Below, piece after piece: positions 46,371 to 57,763 of a stretch of 64,000 bases of DNA. The notes below the pieces were generated by a model that did no database searches, had not been told where the DNA came from, and saw nothing but the letters and a program-made list of their open reading frames with translations. The position numbers and the translations under genes were made by a program. The stretch lies in NCBI RefSeq assembly GCF_025766255.1, contig NW_026516671.1:708840-772839 (forward strand), written 5' to 3'. Position 1 is the stretch's first letter; every line of letters begins with the position of its first letter. The stretch is from Zychaea mexicana (taxonomy: Eukaryota > Mucoromycota > Mucoromycetes > Mucorales > Lichtheimiaceae).

Positions 46371-49329
46371 TTAGTTATCCACCAAGTTCCAGCTCTTTAA
46401 CCAGTGACGTCCTTTATATTTTGAGATAGGGCCCGACATGCCATACGCGACCGGCGCAAAATAGATGAAAACAAGGATAACTGTTGCATAGGCTGCACCG
46501 AAAACAATCCATCGTGTGCGATTAGACGTGTTAGCGGTGAAATGCTCCAGTAGGAATGGTACCATAAGAATGCTGAAATAGAGTGCTGGGAAGTAATGAT
46601 GAAGATATGTGACACGCCCCATGATATAGAACGGAATGTAGTGCAGGAACCATCCCAAAAACAAAGTCTTGCCAACGTATAGGAAACTATCCCATTGTGC
46701 TAAAATACATATTGCGTTAGTATGTTCTTCAACAGAGATTGTCAATGTATTTACTCTTTCACCCTAAAAAACATACCGTTAGAAAGATCGAAAATCTTGC
46801 GCTGCATGCGCGTCAGGTAAAATCCTGTTGTGGCCAAAAAGATCAACAAAGCAGCAAAAGATGGCCACCATACTGCTGGGTTACCAAGCAAGTAGTATTT
46901 GATGATATCATCGCCCCATCCACACATACGCAGCCCGACCGATGCAAGGGGCCATTCAGAGGGCGTTGACGAAAGGATGTCTTCTTTGTCAGGATCAGGA
47001 ATGAGGGCATTGTTGGAGGTCCACATGGCTACATTCAGGTGCCAGAAATCGTGCAAAAACTTGGATTTGTATGCGTTCTTTGGCGCAGCAGGCACTAAGC
47101 AGCGTATAACAGAATGACCAGAAAAAAGAAAACAATGAAGCAGCTGTATCTGAAGTTCAACGCTCATCCTTGCTTACGTTTATCATTGTAATGCTCTTCG
47201 ACGTTCCACCAGGTATGTGGGTCACTTTCTCGGTTGCGCTTGTCGCACGTAACTTCGATTTGCTTAAAACCCCACTGTGGCAACACAACATTGTTGGCAG
47301 CCAACAAGCAGTTTAATTGAGTATGGCGAAGGCGGAAGCGAGTGGTGAGCGAGCGCACGCGTTCCTTATCCTTGTAGGTCAAATCATCGACGATCTCCAC
47401 CTTCCAGTTATCCTGAATATCGCCGACAGTCTCATTACCATATGCCGAAACCTCCCACTGGCCTGACGTAATCGGTGCAGCAAGGGGATGGCTGTGCAAG
47501 TTGCGGCCGGTCGACGAGTGCATAAGTCGAACAGTGTCGCCATCCTTGACAAATCGGATGCTCCCGTCCTCTGGTTCATATTCGCTAGGGTCACTGATAA
47601 GACGTGGTGGGCGGACTATCCAATGATTGTTGTCATCCTTATAATGATAGCAGGTAACTTGCTGCTGCTTAGAACCTTCCGGAAAGGTTTGAACGTGCGA
47701 ATGCAGAAGACCACCGCCGTAGCCATAGTTCTTGATGGTCAATTTAGAACCATACGCCAACTCTATTTATGGTTCAAAATAAGCTTACAAATAAAAGTAA
47801 AAAGTGTCTTTTGAAAGATAGAAATACTTACCGAGAGGATTGCGATCAAATGAGTTTCCGGCCAACCGTGCTTGAAACAACGAGCTCATCTGAGCATCAC
47901 CAGGACCACTACGATACAACACAGCAAAATGCATCGCAAACGAAAACAGATAAACGGCAGCTGGGAGGCAGATAAGACAGAGGATTCGGGCCATCCAATG
48001 AGCAGCATAGGTTTTCTTTGGCATTTGAAGATCACCGAGCATTTCCCATAACTCTTCAACGGTATTGATACCCACCAAAGCAATAACAAAAAGACCAACC
48101 CACTTGACACTACAAAGTCACCCGATCCGGTAAAAACGATCAGTCTTTCCCTTTCCTTTTCGATGAACTGCTTTTCAATTACCTCAGCACACATCCAAGT
48201 GAAAAGCCTGTCGAGCTCAACCATAACCACCACTTTTCCGAGAATGCTCTAGCGATGTGACATTATTATCAGCACTTCTTGTTCCTCACTATTCCTTCTT
48301 ACACAAGACCACTACTTACTCGTTTTTGCAGTTGTTGAACACCGACATGCAGTACAGCGACAAGCATGTAAAGAACATCAACATGGAGTCAAGAAGAATG
48401 AACCGACTGATACATAAGTAAGCGGTATCTGGATAATTATATATACAATCAGTATCTGGACTGTTACAATCCCTCACACCTACTTACCAAGTAATACCAT
48501 GGTTGCAGCCAAAATACTTGCGCGTTGTGACATTTTGAACTGTCTAGCGGTCAGATATGCGAGCGGCACAAGAAGAGAGCCCCAGAATGCGTTGAAAATA
48601 CGCATCGCGGTGTAATTGACGTTATCGGGATACTTGTGTCCTGATTCGAATCCAAACGAGCCATTGTAGCCCGCAAGCCATCCAGATAAGCCTACTAACA
48701 TTTTACCGAGCGGTGGATGGACATCAAAGTAAAACTCATGCTTGAGATAATGCGAGCCAAACTAAAACAGGGAATACACACATAAACATGTTCAGTTCTG
48801 TATAACTTTTTCGTGATTTTTTTCTCCTCCGTCAAGTGCATTTACCTTTCCAAAATGTGCCTAGTTAATTTGTAAATCGGAACACCCATTAGTCATTTAG
48901 TCATAATCACCATCCTCCTTTTCAATCCTTCCCAGTCAAAATGATATTTCCTTTACCTCATCCCATACGACAATGTTGGATACACCAATGTTGCGGAAAC
49001 GCGTCCAAAAAGCCAACAGCGTGAGAGCTGCTGGAATCAGTGCACGCTCGTATTTTTGACAGAATGCAATATACTAGATCAAGAGCAACCGCATAAAGAA
49101 TGCGAGTGTGAGAAAGAAGTGTTGCTTGTCAAAAAAAAAAGAACCAACGTGGTACCTTGTTTGAAGAATATACACGTCTTTGTTGTGGTGGTAAAGACTT
49201 TGAAAACTTGTGTTTCTCATCGCCGTAATTGTCGTATAAGCTTGTGGAAGCATCATAAGCTTGATAGACAGGTGGAGAAGTTGACGGTTGCACATCCGGT
49301 GCAATGTGCCTTCGTTTTAAGTTCTCCAT
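46371..49329 (-). CDS. PMT2: Dolichyl-phosphate-mannose:protein O-mannosyltransferase, PMT2 family
   Basis: Exons: 49329-49156, 49073-48957, 48860-48846, 48761-48488, 48428-48320, 48248-48183, 48109-47832, 47762-47178, 47094-46777, 46699-46371. They give 754 residues, the normal PMT2 length. The catalytic loop is VVWDEAHFGKF with the acidic pair D96-E97. Next come [20 protein letters not shown] and the PMT2-like [15 protein letters not shown]. Several membrane helices follow, then a lumenal MIR domain (about 345-540, with [15 protein letters not shown] and [10 protein letters not shown]). The C-terminal part has [38 protein letters not shown] and [15 protein letters not shown]. The enzyme sits in the ER membrane, normally as a heterodimer with a PMT1-family partner. 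It transfers mannose from dolichyl phosphate to Ser/Thr of secretory proteins and so affects cell-wall integrity. Exon 3 is 15 nt and encodes AHFGK. Confidence 0.95.
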
Positions 49330-52007
49330 GAGTATGGGATGGCCAGGAAAAAAAAAAAACGACGAAAAGAAGGCAAAATTGATTGAAATGCTATTTATGG
49401 CAAGCGGAGCATGTTCCACAAAATGACAATGCACAACACCGCGGAACAAGCGACGTGGCTCCTCATCATATGTTATTGCAAGAACAACACCCCCTTAAGG
49501 TTTTTAAGGTATGTGCTTCTGGCTTTTTTTCAATATATGTACATGCCGCATTATAAATATAGAAATTAGACAACCACGGAGAAGGAGAGAAAACGAAAGC
49601 GACTTTTTTCTTGTCTGTGCGCATTATTGCCACCAGGGTCCTCCAGTGTTTTCCAGAGTTTTAATAGCATACCAAAATAAGTATGTATCCTCATTTGTTC
49701 CTTTTCCTGTCAGCGTTGTACCACCCACCGCTAGACGCGAATATGAAGAGGCATTCAACGCTTACTTATTGAAGCGCCCATTGCTTGCTAACACTAACCA
49801 GCTGATCGTATGTTGTTATGTTATCACGATATGGAGTAAGTGCTGCTTGTGGCAAATGAACAAAGTTTCTATGGAAATCGCCTCACATGCTTAATTGCTG
49901 AATGATGTGTGCTAACAGCATACCCATAACTCAACATATAGCTCTGTAATGTCCTTCGTCCGGCTATTTCAATGTATCAGCTTCCTTTCAAAATCATAGT
50001 AGAAACGATGCTGGGATGCATTAAATCGTAAAGATAGTTTAGCTAGGATAAATCGATTCCCATGGAAGGTATCTACTAATAATATTTGGACGCCCGTTAT
50101 CTCACAGTAACTGTAAATAATATCTTATATACCAGCAAAAACATGGTTTATTGCCAGACACAAGCTTGGGATACCGGTAACACAAAATGGATCAAGACTT
50201 ATTGACGCAGAGCAGTTTGCTTTTGCTTTCATTATCTCTTTTATACTTATGAAACAAGCTATACTAGTTAAGGACCTGTGATCTCGCTCGCTTCCGTCCG
50301 TACACACCAGCTTGGCACGGCGCTAGTATGTACTAAGATGATAAAATACAGGGAAGATCGATGAATCATGAATATGTTTATTCATCACCTACACTAGTAG
50401 CGAAAAGGGACGTTGCTTAATTGTACGGCGCTGCAGCTTAAACCACAAAACACAACATAATGGTGTCACATGAATCCACTGTACTGTACTTTGACGGATG
50501 CCACTGCTTACCTACATACTGCATCGTGGCATAAAAAATCGCACACACTGGTGTGTTTCTAGCCCCAATGGTTTTAAAAGGCGGTATAGATACTGTTATC
50601 TCCCTTCCTCAGTTTCTTCTAAAACGTGTCTATTATACTTTCTTCATGATTTAAACCGTATCTCAACGCAATCTTACTACACTAGCTGAATTTAATAAGC
50701 AAAGTATGTTGTATATCGTCGAATAAGCGCTCTAATTGACTAAATAACCTTTTAAAGCCTGTACAGAAAGAAGACTAAAGCTGTAGCCGTGAATTTTCTT
50801 TATGCGCATATATCTGAGATCGAAAGCCGATGATGGTTCTGATGTTATTTGATAGAGCAAAATTATATGCTGCGTCCAACCCACCATTCATCACTTTTGA
50901 TATTGGTGCTACGTAGGTACTTTTTATCCATTCCAACTCTTTGTGTAATCAATTGATAAGTATACTGTAAGAAGCTGTAGTCAAATGCAATCATGGGATC
51001 AGTTTTATGTACCGAGAGCAATTTCATCCTTTTTTTGCGAAGCGTTATCGTTGTAATTACGACAAAATAAAAAGGGGTAGCTTTGATATGAAGTGCTGCA
51101 GTGAGATATACTGCTGTTTCCAAAAGTTACTGACATACAAAGAGTGCTCTATACTTTTTAAACATCCATATATTCAATTGATTCAAACGCGTCTTGAGAA
51201 AACGATGACGGTGCTGCCATCATTCACTGTTTTCGATGAAAACAGCTTGGTCATAAAGTGCAAAGTGCAGCGTTTTTACATGCGGTCCAATGCTATTAAA
51301 AGGAAATCTCGATGAAAGGAATACCGTCGACTCCTAGATGGAATTATTAATAAAGTAATTTTGGTAATGTTTACTCTTCTACAGAAGGATTACTAATCAC
51401 TGGTAGATTACTCAGCAAGAGTAATCAAATGAATGTGTGCATGATTTGCGCAGTAGACTGTTTCAAGCACGCTATCGCTAGCGGGAGCCTAAAGTCGGAA
51501 CTATTTCAGTATAGATCTGTGGAGGAACCGCCGCACCTGAACCACTCCTTCCTTCTAATTGTGTAAGTGTCCATATTCATTACGTTACAATGGGAAATCT
51601 CTGTGTGTGGTGAATGAGGTGGTGATGATGGTTGAGCAGCATTATCGACGTTATTACGGATGATGGATGGATGGATACGGCTACTGGATGCATCGAGAAA
51701 CGATTCGAAAAAGGATGGCAGCACAGTATGGATGGATGCAGATTGATTAGTCAGCCAAACGACCAACGCCCATTCCACAGCATTTTGCCTACCAACATGC
51801 ATTCATCAGAATTTTGAAATACGTCACGACATCCACTATCACTTTCAGCAGCATATAAAAGCGAGAGGAGGGGGCGTGTGGTTCTTGCTGGGGGGAAGAG
51901 AGAGAGAGACAAACTGGCATTCCCTTTTTACAAACTTTCCAATAACAAAGGAAATTACGAAAAGAACAAGATTCGCTTACGACCACTGTTAATAAAAAAT
52001 AGAAAAA
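49330..52007. other. Intergenic region
   Basis: No gene is supported. Segments near 49715-49810 (EYEEAFNAYLLKRPLLANTN) and 51007-51315 have some protein-like composition but stand alone. The last 170 bases are the promoter and leader of the ribosomal protein gene. Confidence 0.5.
51854..51860 (+). promoter_or_regulatory. TATA box of RPL10
   Basis: A TATAAAA sequence lies about 150 bases upstream of the RPL10 ATG, followed by a GA-rich then AC-rich leader. This is consistent with a strong housekeeping promoter. Confidence 0.5.
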
Positions 52008-52658
52008 ATGGGTCGCCGTCCAGCTCGCTGTTACAGATACTGCAAGAACAAGCCCTACCCCAAGAGCAGATACAACCGTGGTGTCCCTGATGCCAAGGTC
52101 AGAATCTTTGACTTGGGTCGCAAGAAGGCTCACGTTGACGATTTCCCCTTGTGTGTCCATTTGGTCTCCAACGAATACGAACAAATCACTGCTGAAGCTT
52201 TGGAAGCCGGCCGTATTTGCTGCAACAAGTACATTGTGAAGACCTCCGGCAAGGATTCGTTCCACATGCGTATCCGTGTCCATCCTTTCCACGTTGTCCG
52301 TATCAACAAGATGTTGTCGTGTGCCGGTGCCGATAGATTGCAAACCGGTATGCGTGGTGCTTTCGGCAAGCCCAACGGTTTGGTCGCTCGTGTCAACATT
52401 GGCCAAGTCATCTTCTCTGTCCGCTCGCGTGACTCGAACAAGGCCGTTGTCATTGAGGCCCTTCGTCGCTGCAAGTACAAGTTCCCTGGTCAGCAAAAGA
52501 TCATTGTCTCCAACAAGTGGGGTTTCACTCCTCTTAAGCGTGAGGAGTACGTCCAGTCCCGCAAGGAGGGCAAGCTCCAGCCCGATGGTTGCTACGTCAA
52601 GTTCGTCCCCCAGAAGGGTCCCTTGAACAACTACTTCCGTGCCGCCAGCAGAGTCTAA
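52008..52658 (+). CDS. RPL10: 60S ribosomal protein uL16 (Rpl10)
   Basis: A single exon encodes 216 residues. It begins [20 protein letters not shown] as in all eukaryotic uL16 proteins. The P-site loop region ([18 protein letters not shown]) and the body ([29 protein letters not shown]) are fully conserved. It joins the large subunit late in cytoplasmic maturation, helps release Nmd3 and Tif6, and shapes the tRNA corridor near the peptidyl transferase centre. Codon use is strongly biased to C/G-ending codons (GTC, AAG, CGT), unlike the neighbours, which fits very high expression. An AATAAA lies 31 bases after the stop. A long open frame on the opposite strand is a by-product of this codon bias. 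Confidence 0.98.
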   Translation: MGRRPARCYRYCKNKPYPKSRYNRGVPDAKVRIFDLGRKKAHVDDFPLCVHLVSNEYEQITAEALEAGRICCNKYIVKTSGKDSFHMRIRVHPFHVVRINKMLSCAGADRLQTGMRGAFGKPNGLVARVNIGQVIFSVRSRDSNKAVVIEALRRCKYKFPGQQKIIVSNKWGFTPLKREEYVQSRKEGKLQPDGCYVKFVPQKGPLNNYFRAASRV

Positions 52659-54503
52659 ATTGTCCAACAAAATTTGTTTTTTGGGTTCAATAAATAACTT
52701 TGCTATCCTTCTTAAATTTTGACGCCTATCCTCATTTGAATTTTGACATTGCCTTTAGATACACAGAAAAAGGTCATTTGATTTGTTTAATGTGCTGTAG
52801 TTACTAAATTATTTTTTTTGGAATGATCGACCATGTACTTAAGTGAAGTGTGATCGTGTGTGTGCATAGAGCAACTGATTATTTAATAGCATGAATTTAA
52901 GGGTCTTTTTGTACTCATGATTGGATACTTCCAACGCGTGATCATCGTTGAGATAATATATATCTGTATCTACGGAGAGCATTGTGTCGACAGATATGCT
53001 TAGTGACAGAAAGTAATCCTTCTGAAAGTTTTGATATCAAGAATCATACTTATCACCCATATATGAAGCTGTCGAAAGCTAACTGTCATCTCGAAGAGAC
53101 GAGCAGCTTTAATCTTCCGCATTGTGTATCATCATGTTGATATGTACCAAGCCAAGATGCACCGCCAAAATGCTGCCACTGACCAATTGATTTGAGCGAT
53201 GGCATTATTAGCTGTCATAGTACGTACATTCCCTTCTTCTTAATGTGCTACATACTTGGTTAGATATATCACATTTAGATAACAGACATCACGGTGTTAC
53301 CGACAATCACCTTTGCTGGGACACCGTGAGGTAGGATCGTCCGAGCATGGGAGTGGGGAACAAAAAAAGAGAGGGAGGGCAGTAGGAGTAGAGTAAAGGA
53401 ATGCACGTTGATTCTGCGTTGTAGTAAAGTATTACAGTACAGCCACTCGAATAACCAATAAGTCTAAAAGGAGCTCCCTATAAGCGCACAAACCTTCTAC
53501 AACGGCGTTGTCCGTAATAGTATGAGCATGTTAGGTCGCCCCTTGCTTCTTGCATATTGTATGGACAACCCCCCTTTTTCGTTTTTGCGCTTGACGCATG
53601 TGTATTTGGGCAAATAAATAAGCCATGGGCTTCAAAAGAGGGAAATCCAATGAGAAAGTGTCATTTAGTGTGTGTAACATCCAAAAAACGTGAAAGGCTG
53701 TTTCAAACAAATATACTTGGCTATATCATATATGCTTCTTTAACGTATTTTATGCGCGCACATTCTCAAAAAGTTGAAGTAGAAAGAGCGATGAAAACAA
53801 TAGTAAGCGGTCTCTCCTTTTGTCATTTATGGACGATGAATAGGGCCATATATATGCCCCCCCACCCTTTTCTTCCCATTCTCCTTGTGGTATGTGATGC
53901 TTATCTGCTGCTTCTGGTGCTTATTGCAGCCAGTTTTTAATACTGGGAGCCTGGAGAGCGCATGTTTTATCGGAATTCCAGAACAAATACTGGGTAAGTA
54001 ATAAGCGGTCGTATGATGGGATATTAGCAGATATATTGGCTTGTTGCACATTTGATTATACTTCTAATTCGCGTTTATATTACAGCGAGAAAAAAAAAGA
54101 AACGGTAGCAGAAGTGAAGCTGTGGGAGGTGGTGGCTCTATGGCCATATTAGAAACAGGTTAAAGGAGCGATATGCTTGCTATATAATGTTATAATTATA
54201 ATTACCCATCAAAGAAAAATTAAGGGCCATTAAGTGGATGTGCCAAGATGAACTATTAGAAAAAAGAAGGGTGAGCTGATCCGAAAATTGCTTCAAAGAA
54301 CAACGCTGATGCCGTGTTGCCTAAGCGTATCATTCTTTTTTTCACGGCCCATCATTCAACTCCAGCCAGACGCAATAAATAGCCAATCGTCCGCTCCGAC
54401 CTAAATTTCGTTTCTTCTCCAATCTCACGTTTTTGTTTTATTGTTTTCCCCCTTTTCTCTTCTACCCGTACAACACACCACCAGCAACAACAACAACTCG
54501 CAT
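52659..54503. other. Intergenic region
   Basis: AT-rich spacer with no recognisable gene, ending in the CT- and CAA-rich leader of the coiled-coil protein gene. Confidence 0.55.
52689..52694 (+). terminator. Polyadenylation signal of RPL10
   Basis: A canonical AATAAA lies 31 bases after the stop codon. Confidence 0.6.
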
Positions 54504-56504
54504 ATGGCGTCGCTTGACGGAACAACCGATCCCAATCGAAAATGGGCCGGTCGGCCTCAAAGCTCGACACTTCCTGGAAGGAACCAGAAACCACCACGAA
54601 TGGTCGACAAGGAACTACAGCGTATCAAAAGACTCGCCGTCGTTTCGGGTCTCAACAAAGCATTTTCACAAGAACCACAGCCCATCATCAGCAGCAGCAG
54701 CAACAGTGGCGGCGTCGGCGCGGGTCCCACCCCATCCTCATCGTCCGTATCCAGCATGACATCGTCCATGCCGCATCGTCCATCGACCGTATGCGGTTTA
54801 TCCGACCTTCGCCAACCACAACAAACACAGTCATCCGTCGTTTCGAGCACTTTAAGCCAGCGAAGCAGCGGCAGCAGTCTTCACTTTGATTATATGCAAT
54901 ACAAACGGCAAATGAAGCGACGATCTCATACGACGCCTGTTCAGAAATCCAAGGCTGTTGTTCTGGATGAGTTGGAAAAGGATTTACTGGTCATGTTTGA
55001 AGAGGCGTATCTTCGTGCCATCAGCGGCGCCAACGGCAACGGCGGCGTCGGCGTTGCACACTCGGTTGCCACCCAGGAAATGGATGCAGACAGGATCGAC
55101 AGCTGGGTGGTAAGTGTTCTGCCATCGGTCGCGACCAATCCAAACCCTGAGAGCCATCATCAGGAAGACGATGTAGTTGACGATCATCACCACCAAAACC
55201 ATGCGGAGAGCAAAGATCAGCACAATAGCAAAAGCAGTACCAACCATCATAATGAAAATGGCGAAGGGCGTGTCAAGGAACTTGAAGCGACCGTGAAGCG
55301 ATTAAATCAGGCGCAACAGCAGCACACCCAATGGGAGCAGAGCATTCAGCAGGTTGTTGCGACGTATATGGAGCAAAAGGAGACAGAAGCTGGCAAGGCA
55401 CGGCAACTCTCTCAGGTCGTGCTTAAGCAAGAGCGCCTGATTGAGCAAATGCAGAACCATCTTGACCAGGTTGTGGCTGCAAATGCTAATCTGCGGTCCT
55501 GTTTTCAGGAGAATAGTTCATGGGGTCAGATGGTCGAGTCGGCACGTGATGAGCTGACCGAGATTAAGACAGAGATCTCCGTGCTGACAGAAACCAAACA
55601 GAGTTTGGAGGAGGCGATCGCGGGTTTGCAAGCCGAACTAGGCAAAAGCCAGCGCCAGGTCCAGACATCTTTTGACACAACACAAAAGCTCGAGTCCGAA
55701 TGTCAATCACAGCGGCACGATATCGACGAGAAACTGGAAGCTTTGAAACGGCAGTTATCGGAGAAGGACACTCTGCTTCAAAAGTACCGTATCTATGGCG
55801 ACCAGCAGCAGCAAAAACAGCAGCATCCTTTGGATGTCACAATGCCGCGGTCACCTAGCGACGAGTCTGTTGCCGTAGCGACTAGCAATAGCAACAGCAG
55901 CGACAAGCGAACATCTAAGGGTGGTCCAGACACTCGTCGATCATCGTATGCTTCTGTCACCAGCACAAGCATACCAAGACCTCCTCCACGCGGCAGTCGA
56001 CGAAGCAGCGCAAACACAACATCGAGCTCACGACGATCCTATATTGCACGATGGACAGGCGGACCACTGCCACCGGCTGCACCACCACCAACGGATCCCC
56101 TGCCACCTATCCCGGTAGAGATGGACAAACAGCGCGGTGTATCGAACGACAGCAGCAGTATATCCCATATTAACTCGCCCACATCTCTATCCTCTGCATC
56201 ATTACCAAACAACTACAAGGTCGTCAACCGGCCCTCCATCGACTCTTCAGCTGCTCTTTCTGTGGATGAGGAGGAGGCTTACCGCGAGTTTGCTGAACAG
56301 CTGCAGGCACGTTTGTCTGTGTCTAAGGAGATCGACGAGCTTCAGGTCTGGCAGCCTAACGATTTTGATGAAGTCCAAAAGCGAATTGACGCCAAATGGG
56401 GTGACATGCAGGATGACGACAGCAAGCGTCACAGCCTTGCAACACTGGCATCCAAAGATGGCGGTGCCTTCTGGCGAGGCATGAAGAAGAAACTGCGAGT
56501 TTAA
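54504..56504 (+). CDS. Coiled-coil protein of unknown function (666 aa)
   Basis: A single exon encodes 666 residues. The N-terminal 150 residues are basic and Ser/Gly-rich, with a short ordered-looking motif (KELQRIKRLAVVSGLNKAFS). A helix (LDELEKDLLVMFEEAYLRAI) and a His/Asn/Asp-rich spacer follow. Residues about 255-430 form a long heptad coiled coil (RVKELEATVKRLNQAQQQH through LKRQLSEKDTLLQKYRIYG). Then comes a Ser/Pro-rich region with PPPRGSRRSS- and PLPPIP-type SH3-binding motifs. The C-terminus has an acidic helix (EEEAYREFAEQLQARLSVSK) and ends WRGMKKKLRV. The design suggests a cytoskeletal or polarity scaffold, but that is inference from composition, and I do not recognise an orthologue. 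The first ATG after the CAA-rich leader was used. Confidence 0.8.
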   Translation: MASLDGTTDPNRKWAGRPQSSTLPGRNQKPPRMVDKELQRIKRLAVVSGLNKAFSQEPQPIISSSSNSGGVGAGPTPSSSSVSSMTSSMPHRPSTVCGLSDLRQPQQTQSSVVSSTLSQRSSGSSLHFDYMQYKRQMKRRSHTTPVQKSKAVVLDELEKDLLVMFEEAYLRAISGANGNGGVGVAHSVATQEMDADRIDSWVVSVLPSVATNPNPESHHQEDDVVDDHHHQNHAESKDQHNSKSSTNHHNENGEGRVKELEATVKRLNQAQQQHTQWEQSIQQVVATYMEQKETEAGKARQLSQVVLKQERLIEQMQNHLDQVVAANANLRSCFQENSSWGQMVESARDELTEIKTEISVLTETKQSLEEAIAGLQAELGKSQRQVQTSFDTTQKLESECQSQRHDIDEKLEALKRQLSEKDTLLQKYRIYGDQQQQKQQHPLDVTMPRSPSDESVAVATSNSNSSDKRTSKGGPDTRRSSYASVTSTSIPRPPPRGSRRSSANTTSSSRRSYIARWTGGPLPPAAPPPTDPLPPIPVEMDKQRGVSNDSSSISHINSPTSLSSASLPNNYKVVNRPSIDSSAALSVDEEEAYREFAEQLQARLSVSKEIDELQVWQPNDFDEVQKRIDAKWGDMQDDDSKRHSLATLASKDGGAFWRGMKKKLRV

Positions 56505-57763
56505 AAAGCAGTGACTCGTTTCCAACTCCCTGACAGACACACATAGCACTCACCTACTATTCACTCGCATTACCACACGCCACATTACCATCTTCGCCAT
56601 CTTACATGTCTTCACTTTGAACCCGACCTCACGCTACTACTACTACTACTACTATCGCTACTTCTACACTAGTAATCTCTTTCCCACAAAATACCCACTT
56701 CATCGTATATTCATTTCTGTCTAGTATAATGTATTTTCATTGTTTTGTATGCCTCTTTGTTTTCTCGTTGTTATCGAATCAAAAAAGAAAGAATTTTGAT
56801 TGTATTTTCTCTCTAGAGTTATCAATTAATGACTGTGGAGTATGTGCATGGGATGTTCAGTTAGACGGACAGCGCCGCTGAATCATATTTTTTACTGTGA
56901 AATATTAGTCGATCATTTCCTGATATGCAGATCCACGCCTTGCGTCTGTTGAGTTATTTTGCTGCATTACATAAAATGATGCTTTATCGATTATAAGTAA
57001 CTAGATAAAAAAAAGGGCGCGTCGGCAACATGCGCATGAGATTCCTTTCCACTGCTGCTATCAGCATTGTTGAAAGCACCCTTCTATAGGCACTTTTTTA
57101 TATAAAACTCTACTGGTATAGACACGTCTATTTTTACCTGTGCAACATAGCACAACGGCGATTTGTAAACCAATCATGTTCTTACGATGCTCTAAGTATA
57201 GCTTGAGCCGAGAAAGACAGTTTGTGTTCAAAATGCACAAGATATGCAGATGACCTGTCCCCCCAATGGGTGCAACAACCTGGTATACATAAAGTCCTTC
57301 ACACCATTGTTGTTGTTGCTGTTATTTGCGTAACACGATTACTTTTGACGTGACAACAGGAAGCTTGGCGTGGCTGATGTTATAGTTTTCTTTTTAAGAT
57401 TGGTGCATACCGCTGCTCCTGGGATGTCACTCGGGGCCCGCTTCAATAGTGGATTGTAGTTGTAAGGTTTGAAGAGTGTGGAACCAAAGAAAAAAAAAGT
57501 ACACTGGTCTTTATTGTTTGTTTTACAGCAAATACAAGAAGAGAAAAAGGAAGGGAAAATGGATGTAGTATATACGTTGATAAGAAGAAAGGGTTGATGT
57601 GTAATGTACGATGTCTGTTATGTTCATTTTCTGTGTGTGTTGTTTTTTTTTAAAAAAAGAAGAAATCTACAACCTGTTGATGGTAAACGGTGGTGGGGAT
57701 GCTACAGAATGAAGGTGAGGGGTAAATGGAGTTTGTAAAAAGAGCAAGTGACGCTTATTATTA
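56505..57763. other. Intergenic region between convergent genes
   Basis: It contains the 3' ends of two convergent genes, with an ACT/CTA microsatellite at about 56634-56655. No gene is seen. Confidence 0.6.

Noticed and set aside
49681..49811. A possible exon (EYEEAFNAYLLKRPLLANTN) resembling the start of an Mpv17-like protein
   Set aside because: Only one short segment is coding-like, the preceding intron would be about 33 bp, and no continuation was found.
51789..52670. A 293-codon open frame on the - strand opposite RPL10
   Set aside because: It is a mirror of the strongly codon-biased RPL10 gene. The peptide is Leu/Val/Asp-rich without domains, and uL16 on the + strand is certain.
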